Shown here one piece after another: positions 49,260-56,262 of a DNA stretch of 64,000 nt (within the stretch, counting starts at the first letter, position 1; every line of letters begins with the position of its first letter). Origin of the DNA: a virus. The stretch covers positions 1 through 64,000 of the IMG/VR virus record IMGVR_UViG_3300028920_000068; one strand, given 5' to 3'. The notes under the pieces were generated by a model, which did no database searches, was not told where the DNA came from, and worked only from the letters and a program-made list of their open reading frames with translations. A program made the translations under genes and the position numbers.

Positions 49260-49841
49260 TTATAATACCTGTCCAAGGGTCATTTTACCATCGTCTTCAT
49301 TAATCAGATCAACTACCCTATCAATCTCATCATCTAAAGTTTTTTGGTAATCTTCTAAATTAGAAGAAGCAGCCCCAAATTGTTTTTGAAATTTTCCAAT
49401 CCGAACCATTTTTACTTGCTGGATTTTATCTGGAGTAAAAATAGATAACGCCTTAGCTGCTAAAATGGCTACCAAATAATCGTGAATATCTCGGTGAGTA
49501 TATCCATTAATTGTATAGGTGATTTCAACCAATTGACCACCACCAAACCCACCAGAATAATACACTAACCCGGTATCAGGATTAAACTTTAAATCAGAGA
49601 ATAAAGTAAAATCCTGTTCTTCATTATCTACCTTAATTGTATCAATAGATTTAATATTAGTGTTTTTTAATTTAAAATACAGCGTAGAAGTATTTACAAA
49701 TTTTGTGTCTGTTTTCTGTTCATCAGCTTCTTTTAATCCTGTTGACAGAAAAAATTGTTTAATCGCCCACTGATAAACAGATAAAGAAAGATCCGAATCA
49801 TTCATGTCTAACAGTGCGGCTAAATCAGATTTACTTATCAT
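49260..49841 (-). CDS. head-tail connector (adaptor) protein
   Basis: A 193-residue protein with an N-terminal helix pair (SKSDLAALLDMNDSDLSLSV), a beta region (LYFKLKNTNIKSIDTIKVDN) and a C-terminal helical region (HDYLVAILAAKALSIF). Order and size match phage adaptor proteins of the HK97 gp6/SPP1 gp15 type that bind under the portal. The following genes agree with this order. Confidence 0.62.
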   Translation of the reverse strand: MISKSDLAALLDMNDSDLSLSVYQWAIKQFFLSTGLKEADEQKTDTKFVNTSTLYFKLKNTNIKSIDTIKVDNEEQDFTLFSDLKFNPDTGLVYYSGGFGGGQLVEITYTINGYTHRDIHDYLVAILAAKALSIFTPDKIQQVKMVRIGKFQKQFGAASSNLEDYQKTLDDEIDRVVDLINEDDGKMTLGQVL

Positions 49842-49857
49842 ATTAATTAACCTCCGA

Positions 49858-52272
49858 TTAAGGAGTCTCCCAATTCAACTCCTGTTGTTTAATCTCTATC
49901 TGTGATTTATAAATAGTATATTTTTCACCATCAACATTTTCGATTTCTATTTCAATAAAAGATAATGGATTAAAATCAGTTGTCAAATCCGATGCTACCT
50001 GAATTAAAAACTTACCTTGTGACAAAACAGTATTGGCTATTTGAGTTTCTGATCCGCCAGCGGCGGTATTACCTAATTTAATTTCCTCTCCATCATTATC
50101 AAAAATTTCACACCTAATTTTATAACCAATTAAATCACCGCTTACGTCACAGGGAATATCCATAGCATCTCCCGCACTAATAGAATCCGGTAAAGTAACA
50201 GAAATTGTCAAATCCGATAATGGAGTCACACTCGTCATAACTAAGTTTACCTCAGTAGTCGCTATCTCTATCGTAACTGATTGAGATAAATCTACGAAGC
50301 CTGTTTTAGTAACCGTAGCTGTATGCGTCCCTATCAAATAAGTATAGGAATATGGGCTCGTCTGGCTAGAAGAATCTCCGCCATCTCCCGGCGTAAAAGT
50401 AGCCCCGGATAAATGGTTTCCATCAGAATCTTTAATATTAATAGTCACAGTTACTTGATTAACATTAACAACCATTGTATCTTCAGTGGCCGCATCATAG
50501 GAATCCGTAACCTTCAAATACAATGTTTTGTTTCCAGAATGAGTAGGTGTATAACTAAATGCCTGAACAGCTTCTAAAAGCGTAGAATAAACTCCTCGTG
50601 AAATTTCTGCATAAGCACCACCCTCTTCTTTCCATTCAGCTTTAACAATATTTGATTCCGCATCAGAAAATGTTGCGTCTGAAAAAGGATTCATAGCCAC
50701 ATTATAAACTACATTTTTATTTGTTCCTGCATATAATGTAGGAGCAGTATTAATAATATATCCAATTTCGTTTAAATCTAATTCAACTCTTTGAGTACCA
50801 TCTGAAATAAATATAGCTTTAACATAAATTTTATCTTCATCGGCTGGAAAATCTCCAATATTATTATTAACAACTGTAACAGAATTATAATCTGAAGCTC
50901 CAGCACTTGCCCATGCAGACCCATTCCAATATTTCCAAGTTACCGCATCTTCTGATAATTGATAAACAATTGAACCTTCATTATTAATTCCTAAAGTTTC
51001 AGTAAAAGCTATCCATTCTTCTATATTTGCAATCGAATCACCATCAGTTTTATATATTGTTGGTTTACTGGTAGGATAACCAGTGTCCATATATAAATTA
51101 GCAGTTAAAGTATCAACATAACTTTGTGTATTAGAATTATCAAAATGAATCTTAAATTGTCCATAAGTTTCGCCATCAACATCTAAATCATCAACATGGG
51201 CATTAAATGTAGCTTCATCATTAGCTTGTGCATAAGAGCCGTCAGAAGTAACCCAAGCACTTCCATTCCAATAAAGATAATTTCCACTTCGTCCAATTTG
51301 TAATGTATATCTAGGATTTCCTGATTCTACTGTAACAAAAGAATCAAAGGTTGTTAAATCTCCGGGTAAAGTGTGTTCCATTTCTGGAAGAATTACAGAG
51401 GATTCAACATAATCATATTCATAAATATTTGACCAATTAGAAGTATAATTAGAAGTATGTTGAACAGTTGAAAATACTAAAAAATCATTTATTTTAAAAT
51501 CAGAATAGGTGCTACTTCCATTATCATAATCACTTCCAATTCTTAATAATCCTATATTAGAATCTCTTAGACAGGTACTAACGCATGTAGAACCATTTTG
51601 CACACCATTTATAAATAATCTTGTTGCACCAGTAGTAAAATCCCAATTTACTTCAATTTCATATTCTGTTCCTGCAATTGGATTCCAAATTCCACAAAGA
51701 TGCTCTACTACAAAATTTCCATCTTTATCGTAAACATGAAGTCTTAAATAAGCCCCTGAATTTGAATGTCTTAATTCTATTGTGTTTTTTACATCATTAT
51801 GAGCCTTGCATATAGCAAAAAACCATCTATCTCCTGAAGGAGCGTTAGAGTAATTTGGTGTAACTTTAAATCGTATACACCCAACTTGTTGACTATCTGC
51901 ATTTCCAACTGCATTATAATCAACATATCTTCTATCTAAATGAGCTAAATCTAATTTTCCACCACTAATTGAAGCTCCACCAATAGGAGTTCCGGTTAAA
52001 ACTCCATTACCCCAATTACCATTTATATCAGAGTTATAACTAGCATAAAATGTAGCATTAGAGGGTCTTTTATCTTTCTGCTGTAATTTACCACCAGAAA
52101 ACTCTGCTAAATCTGAATCATAAATAAAGCCTGTATCATCTGCAAAATCTTCGGTAAAAGATTGAAGACTGTTTTGTAATTTTAACCGGGCAATGCCGTT
52201 TACAATTTCAATTTTATCTGAATCATAAGTATAATTTGCTGGTGTAGTATATGGTATTGAAAAATTCGGCAT
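49858..52272 (-). CDS. large surface protein with LamG-like, Ig/cadherin-like and PEGA-like domains
   Basis: An 804-residue beta-rich protein. Residues about 75-275 look like a LamG/concanavalin fold (NATFYASYNSDINGNWGNGV, GCIRFKVTPNYSNAPSGDRW, TTGATRLFINGVQNGS). The middle has repeated beta-sandwiches with ADEDKIYVKAIF-type strands. At about 610-690 VTINIKDSDGNHLSGATFTP and VTKTGFVDLSQSVTIEI form a carboxypeptidase-regulatory/PEGA-like unit. It is placed among the head and connector genes, so it may decorate the capsid or neck and bind glycans. Confidence 0.65.
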   Translation of the reverse strand: MPNFSIPYTTPANYTYDSDKIEIVNGIARLKLQNSLQSFTEDFADDTGFIYDSDLAEFSGGKLQQKDKRPSNATFYASYNSDINGNWGNGVLTGTPIGGASISGGKLDLAHLDRRYVDYNAVGNADSQQVGCIRFKVTPNYSNAPSGDRWFFAICKAHNDVKNTIELRHSNSGAYLRLHVYDKDGNFVVEHLCGIWNPIAGTEYEIEVNWDFTTGATRLFINGVQNGSTCVSTCLRDSNIGLLRIGSDYDNGSSTYSDFKINDFLVFSTVQHTSNYTSNWSNIYEYDYVESSVILPEMEHTLPGDLTTFDSFVTVESGNPRYTLQIGRSGNYLYWNGSAWVTSDGSYAQANDEATFNAHVDDLDVDGETYGQFKIHFDNSNTQSYVDTLTANLYMDTGYPTSKPTIYKTDGDSIANIEEWIAFTETLGINNEGSIVYQLSEDAVTWKYWNGSAWASAGASDYNSVTVVNNNIGDFPADEDKIYVKAIFISDGTQRVELDLNEIGYIINTAPTLYAGTNKNVVYNVAMNPFSDATFSDAESNIVKAEWKEEGGAYAEISRGVYSTLLEAVQAFSYTPTHSGNKTLYLKVTDSYDAATEDTMVVNVNQVTVTINIKDSDGNHLSGATFTPGDGGDSSSQTSPYSYTYLIGTHTATVTKTGFVDLSQSVTIEIATTEVNLVMTSVTPLSDLTISVTLPDSISAGDAMDIPCDVSGDLIGYKIRCEIFDNDGEEIKLGNTAAGGSETQIANTVLSQGKFLIQVASDLTTDFNPLSFIEIEIENVDGEKYTIYKSQIEIKQQELNWETP

Positions 52273-52601
52273 TATTTATTCCTCCGGTCTAAATAGGGTC
52301 TTCGAGTTTTAATCAAAGAACCAAAAAATTTCTTCTGTGCCTCTTCATCAGCAGCAGGTTCAAATTTAATATATTTCCAATCGTGATCTTTTAACCACTT
52401 TTTCGCTTCAGCTACAGTAAACTTTTTAGAATTAAAACGAATAGACTGAACCTCAGTCACATCCTCTTCTTCTTTAATCCCATAAATAACATGAATACCA
52501 TCACCGAATTCATTATTCTTTCTCCTAAAACGATCATATTGCCCGGGCTCTTTTATCCTCGCAGCGTGTTCATTTGGATATGGACGTTTATCTCTTCTCA
52601 T
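52272..52601 (-). CDS. conserved phage protein, EHAARIK...WLKDH type
   Basis: A 109-residue protein. PNEHAARIKEPGQYDRFRRK then FGDGIHVIYGIKEEEDVTEV and IRFNSKKFTVAEAKKWLKDH form a pattern I recognise from phage head-gene neighbourhoods, often fused to or beside protease or capsid proteins; its role is not known. The C-terminal KKFFGSLIKTRRPYLDRRNK is shared with the N-terminus of the zinc-ribbon protein at 36744. Stop overlaps the next ATG. Confidence 0.6.
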   Translation of the reverse strand: MRRDKRPYPNEHAARIKEPGQYDRFRRKNNEFGDGIHVIYGIKEEEDVTEVQSIRFNSKKFTVAEAKKWLKDHDWKYIKFEPAADEEAQKKFFGSLIKTRRPYLDRRNK

Positions 52602-53047
52602 TATTTCCTCCGATTCGAGATAATATAAAATCTCCAGTCTTCATAAGGAACTGTCCTAAAAATTTCCGCTATTGTTTTCTTATCTTCTGGCAATGCTGTT
52701 AAATATTTTTCCGGCAAATAAAGCATACCAGCAAAAGTATATGATTTATTTGTGGTAATCTTTTCAACCTTAAAATTTGGGCCAAAGAAAACCGTACCAA
52801 AAGTCTTCACTTTACGAAGAACCATTAATGGCTTAGTCCGATCTTTGTTAATATAACCCAAGACCTTATCCTGATCTATATGAAAAAGGCTTGAATTTGA
52901 AATCACGATCAAATTTTCTTTATCTGGAATAATCCGAGATAAGTCAACCCGCTCTCCGAGATATTCACAATTCTCTAAGGCGGTTTTTAGGTAGGATATG
53001 ATAACCTTATCTCCATAAGTATGCCTGCCATAAACATAAGTTTTCAT
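52601..53047 (-). CDS. protein of unknown function, first gene after a late-type promoter
   Basis: A 148-residue alpha/beta protein. KENLIVISNSSLFHIDQDKV then TFGTVFFGPNFKVEKI and YTFAGMLYLPEKYLTALPED faintly recall the middle of sugar-nucleotide transferases, but no nucleotide-binding loop is present. It starts about 36 bases after the promoter motif at 53083-53114 and leads into the connector operon, so it may be a structural or assembly factor rather than part of the sugar cassette. Confidence 0.5.
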   Translation of the reverse strand: MKTYVYGRHTYGDKVIISYLKTALENCEYLGERVDLSRIIPDKENLIVISNSSLFHIDQDKVLGYINKDRTKPLMVLRKVKTFGTVFFGPNFKVEKITTNKSYTFAGMLYLPEKYLTALPEDKKTIAEIFRTVPYEDWRFYIISNRRK

Positions 53048-53082
53048 TGTTCTACTCCTTTGTCAGCTTACATTACTCCTCT

Positions 53083-53114
53083 TATTAAATACAATTTTGC
53101 CCTAAAATATAATG
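53083..53114 (-). promoter_or_regulatory. putative late promoter (AAATTGTATTTAATA motif), tail operon
   Basis: On the minus strand the 15-base core AAATTGTATTTAATA is preceded at fixed distance by CATT-x-T-x-TTTT and G-x-x-C, shared with 61522-61553; the two 32-base sites agree at about 25 positions. It follows the end of the glycosyltransferase gene at 53117 and precedes the gene at 52601 and the whole connector/tail run. No sigma-70 -35 is seen. Confidence 0.68.
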
Positions 53115-53116
53115 TT

Positions 53117-53971
53117 TTAATATAATATAGACTCTAATTTACGCCAAAACATAAAATGAGCCTGCATAGTCATTTCTCTAAAAGTCTGATAATCCCATTC
53201 ATAAGACATTGCTCCCACCCGCTCATTTACCACTAATTTACACCCACATAAATAGGCTTCACCAACAGCACGACCAAAAGACTCATAATGACGAGGGATA
53301 TGAATGAAATAACGGTATCTATTATAATTCTCATAAATCTGCTCTTTAGGAACATAACCAATTAAATTACAATTCTTTAATATTTTTAGTTGATTATATA
53401 ATCGACCATCATGCCGTTGATAGTAAAAATCAAAAATTAAATGCGGGTTTTCTTTCGCATATTGAATAATTTCCTCTACACCTTTTCCTGTATGAATATT
53501 TCCAACAAACATAATTTTATTTATCCGAGCTTGACCTTGGTCATAAAAAGTATAGGGAATATGGGGAGGAACCAAAAAAATATTCCTAGCATCAGTTAAA
53601 AATTTATTAAAACATTCTCTGTGTAATGGAGATAAAAATATCGTCGCCACCGCTTTCTGCATCATCTCTGGCGTATCTTTTAAAACGCTCATCCATCTAC
53701 CAGAATCGTGAGAATAAACTACATAAGGTTTTTCTGCTATCACCTTATCTCTAACAGGTTTAGTAAATTCATAACAATTACTAAAAATAATCAGATCACT
53801 TTCGGTCAATAAATTAGATCTCAAACTACATGGTCTCGAAATTGTAATATCATAACCTAAAGCTCTACCTGCCTGAATCACATAAGAATCTGTAATTTCT
53901 GCTCCGCCTGCCGGAACCTCAATATTGGTGTAATCCGTAAGCCAAAGTACTTTCTTCTTTTTTAAACTCAT
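53117..53971 (-). CDS. GT-B glycosyltransferase (GT4-like)
   Basis: A 284-residue retaining-type glycosyltransferase. VLWLTDYTNIEVPAGGAEIT at the N-terminus is the acceptor-side loop, and IMFVGNIHTGKGVEEIIQYA followed by LIGYVPKEQIYENY and IHIPRHYESFGRAVGEAYLC is the donor-binding C-terminal domain with the E-x7-E type motif. It transfers a sugar from a nucleotide donor to an acceptor. It is the last gene of the modification cassette. Confidence 0.8.
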   Translation of the reverse strand: MSLKKKKVLWLTDYTNIEVPAGGAEITDSYVIQAGRALGYDITISRPCSLRSNLLTESDLIIFSNCYEFTKPVRDKVIAEKPYVVYSHDSGRWMSVLKDTPEMMQKAVATIFLSPLHRECFNKFLTDARNIFLVPPHIPYTFYDQGQARINKIMFVGNIHTGKGVEEIIQYAKENPHLIFDFYYQRHDGRLYNQLKILKNCNLIGYVPKEQIYENYNRYRYFIHIPRHYESFGRAVGEAYLCGCKLVVNERVGAMSYEWDYQTFREMTMQAHFMFWRKLESILY

Positions 53972-54456
53972 GCTTTCTTCTCCAAAATAATCTTATGATT
54001 ATATAATCCAATTTCAGGAAAATATTTTACAAGATCTAAATTTAATTTTTTCATCATTAATTTAAAAAATTCAGGAGTAAAACAAACACAATGAAAATTA
54101 GCCGAATATGTTTGGCCTCCAAAGATTAATTGAGAAAATCTTTTAGATGAATCTCCATTATGATTTTTAATAATCTTATCCCTATCTTTATAAATTCGAT
54201 CAATACTAGGAACCTGAATCTCAATCCTACCGCCCACTTTTAAGCAACGTATCCATTCAGCTAAAACATCCCAAACCTCAGAATGAGAAAAATGTTCTAA
54301 TATATCATGGGCTAAAATATAATCCACACTTCTAGTTTTAAATCTGGATAAATTAGATATATCCATACAAATATCTGGATTAATATCAGCACGAATATCT
54401 ACATTAATAAAACCTTCTAATTTTTTCTCACCGCAGCCCAAATTTAATTTAAGCAT
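53968..54456 (-). CDS. SAM-dependent methyltransferase (class I)
   Basis: A 162-residue methyltransferase of the Methyltransf_11 type. KLNLGCGEKKLEGFINVDIR is motif I with the SAM loop and acidic residue, VDYILAHDILEHFSHSEVWD is motif IV, and WIRCLKVGGRIEIQVPSIDR is motif V-VI. Such enzymes in glycan clusters methylate sugars. It overlaps the glycosyltransferase start by four bases. Confidence 0.82.
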   Translation of the reverse strand: MLKLNLGCGEKKLEGFINVDIRADINPDICMDISNLSRFKTRSVDYILAHDILEHFSHSEVWDVLAEWIRCLKVGGRIEIQVPSIDRIYKDRDKIIKNHNGDSSKRFSQLIFGGQTYSANFHCVCFTPEFFKLMMKKLNLDLVKYFPEIGLYNHKIILEKKA

Positions 54457-54462
54457 AAAGCC

Positions 54463-54864
54463 TCATTTAAAGTATTTATTTCTTAATAAAGTAGAACTAA
54501 TTCCTTTTGTTCTATTCAAATAAACCACAGGTACCCCAAGCCCCTCACCAGTAAATGTTTCTGGTGTCCAATCATTTCCAACAAAAATAACATCTGGCCG
54601 ATATTTTTCAACCAACTCTTTTTTACCACAAGATAAACTTTGAACATCTACCATATCCACATATTTTAAAGCCTCAATCATTTCTTTACGGTATTGTAAA
54701 GGAATAGAAGCACTATGATGTTTCTTTGAAGCAATATATTCATCATCACTAATACAAATAATCAATCTATCACATTTAGATTTAGCCTGACGAATCAAAT
54801 TCAAATGCCCGATGTGCCAGATTTCATAGGCACCAAATGTAATTCCTATTTTATACTTTTTCAT
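54463..54864 (-). CDS. cytidylyltransferase-like nucleotidyltransferase (TagD/RfaE2 type)
   Basis: A 133-residue enzyme. GITFGAYEIWHIGHLNLIRQ has the HxGH motif, SDDEYIASKK and LQYRKEMIEALKYVDMV follow, and VIFVGNDWTPETF with VVYLNRTKGISSTLLR closes the site (RTxGISST). The last features are closest to glycerol-3-phosphate cytidylyltransferases, but the same fold makes ADP-heptose in HldE. It would produce the activated donor or a CDP-alcohol for the adjacent transferases. Confidence 0.8.
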   Translation of the reverse strand: MKKYKIGITFGAYEIWHIGHLNLIRQAKSKCDRLIICISDDEYIASKKHHSASIPLQYRKEMIEALKYVDMVDVQSLSCGKKELVEKYRPDVIFVGNDWTPETFTGEGLGVPVVYLNRTKGISSTLLRNKYFK

Positions 54865-55552
54865 GGCAATATTCCGGTAACATTTTTTTAATTAATTGAA
54901 TTTCATTTTGATTCTCATAATAATGATGCCATAAAATAGATTTTTCCTTCGGCAAAGGAGCATATTTAGGTTGTGTTGGATAATTTTTTATATTAAACCC
55001 GGCCCATTTTACCGCCTCTAATTTAATCTTCTCATCTAATAAAAAATCCTCAAAATGAATAATCTTTATACAATCCTTATTCTTTTTCAAATTTTTCAAA
55101 TGATTATCAAAAGTTCTTCTTTGATCTAAATATTCTTGAATAAATTGTGTTACCTGAATATTTCTACCGTGCTTTAAACAAAGCTGTCTTCTCCTTAACC
55201 AAGTCGATCTTGGGTCTCTTAGAATACAAAAAACTTTAATATTATCCAATAATTCAATCCCCGGTAGAGTTAAACAAGTCACTACATTATTTAACAACAA
55301 TACCGAGCCAGTTAATTTATCACCAAATCTTTTTTCTGCCTCTTTGTGAATCTGTTGATTTAAAAGTTTTTTATAATAATCAGAATTATTAAAACTTTCT
55401 CGCCGCCATTTTAAATATAAATCCTTCCGCCATACCTGTGGTAATTCACTAACCAAAGCACAAGTCTTTTTAAAGCAACGAAAATAATCAAAAAGTGCAG
55501 ATGATCCAGAAGAGGTTGTTCCGGCAAATAAAAGTTTTCTTTTAATATTCAT
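54851..55552 (-). CDS. sulfotransferase-like protein
   Basis: A 233-residue protein. LLFAGTTSSGSSALFDYF near the start is a 5'-phosphosulfate loop, and VFCILRDPRSTWLRRRQ is the 3'-phosphate-binding motif (R-D-P-R-S) of PAPS-dependent sulfotransferases. His/Lys-rich C-terminal positions could complete the site. It would add sulfate to a sugar or protein hydroxyl. Sulfotransferases occur in some marine phages. It overlaps the cytidylyltransferase by 14 bases. Confidence 0.72.
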   Translation of the reverse strand: MNIKRKLLFAGTTSSGSSALFDYFRCFKKTCALVSELPQVWRKDLYLKWRRESFNNSDYYKKLLNQQIHKEAEKRFGDKLTGSVLLLNNVVTCLTLPGIELLDNIKVFCILRDPRSTWLRRRQLCLKHGRNIQVTQFIQEYLDQRRTFDNHLKNLKKNKDCIKIIHFEDFLLDEKIKLEAVKWAGFNIKNYPTQPKYAPLPKEKSILWHHYYENQNEIQLIKKMLPEYCHEKV

Positions 55553-55555
55553 AAA

Positions 55556-56089
55556 TTATTCCACCCTTAACCATGCCAAAGAAGTATTTTTAATTACATT
55601 AGGCTTTATATTCATTTTATTTAAAGCCTGAGTAACTTCAATATTATGATATTGACTATCTTTATTATAATCATGCCAAATAATAATTCCTCCGGGATTA
55701 ATTAAACGGTACGCAATTTTTGTATCATTAATTACAAAAGATTCTTTATGGTTTGCATCCACCAAAATTAAATCAAATCCAATTAAACCGTGACCAACAA
55801 AATCAAATATACGGGTGTCTCCCTGTAAAAACTTTATTTTTGAATATTCTGGAAGATTCACTAATTCTGGCTTATCTAAAACTTTAATATCTACCGAAAC
55901 TAACTTGGCATCTGATGGGCTAAACTTAGCCATATTAATAGTTGTCCTACCATATTTAGTTCCAATTTCTAAAATTCTTTTAGGTTTTATTTGTCTAACC
56001 AATCGACATAATTGAATCAATTCTATAATACTCATTCCAGATTTTTTATTAGAAAATAAAATCAAATCTTCTTTTATAATTGGTTTCAC
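55556..56089 (-). CDS. class I methyltransferase (Methyltransf_24/CmcI-like)
   Basis: A 177-residue enzyme. RILEIGTKYGRTTINMAKFS is motif I, KLVSVDIKVLDKPEL gives the acidic SAM contact, FDLILVDANHKESFVINDTK is motif IV and INPGGIIIWHDYNKDSQYHN follows, all typical of O-methyltransferases acting on sugars or small molecules. GTG start at 56089 overlapping the upstream stop (GTGA). Confidence 0.78.
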   Translation of the reverse strand: MKPIIKEDLILFSNKKSGMSIIELIQLCRLVRQIKPKRILEIGTKYGRTTINMAKFSPSDAKLVSVDIKVLDKPELVNLPEYSKIKFLQGDTRIFDFVGHGLIGFDLILVDANHKESFVINDTKIAYRLINPGGIIIWHDYNKDSQYHNIEVTQALNKMNIKPNVIKNTSLAWLRVE

Positions 56090-56262
56090 AATAACCCCCT
56101 AAAATATATTGAAAATATACACCTCTGGTTTAATATTGTAACTCGAATAAAATATGCTTTTTCATAATAAGTACTAAACTTTCCACAAGCCAAGCCGATA
56201 AATCTCAAAGTCTTATAAAGATGGTCGCAAAATAAATTCTCATATTCGAAATCAAGTCTCAT
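56086..56262 (-). CDS. 58-residue protein of unknown function
   Basis: An ORF that fills the gap between the heptosyltransferase-like and methyltransferase genes, with its ATG overlapping the former stop and its stop overlapping the latter start. The product (MRLDFEYENLFCDHLYKTLR onward) is aromatic and Cys-containing. Overlaps on both sides support a gene, although no clear ribosome site is visible. Confidence 0.42.
   Translation of the reverse strand: MRLDFEYENLFCDHLYKTLRFIGLACGKFSTYYEKAYFIRVTILNQRCIFSIYFRGLL

Noticed and set aside
40731-50530. Partial late-motif matches (TTAAATACA or CAAATACAATG) inside structural genes
   Set aside because: They share only 9-11 bases, lack the upstream spaced bases and lie within coding sequence, as expected by chance in AT-rich DNA.
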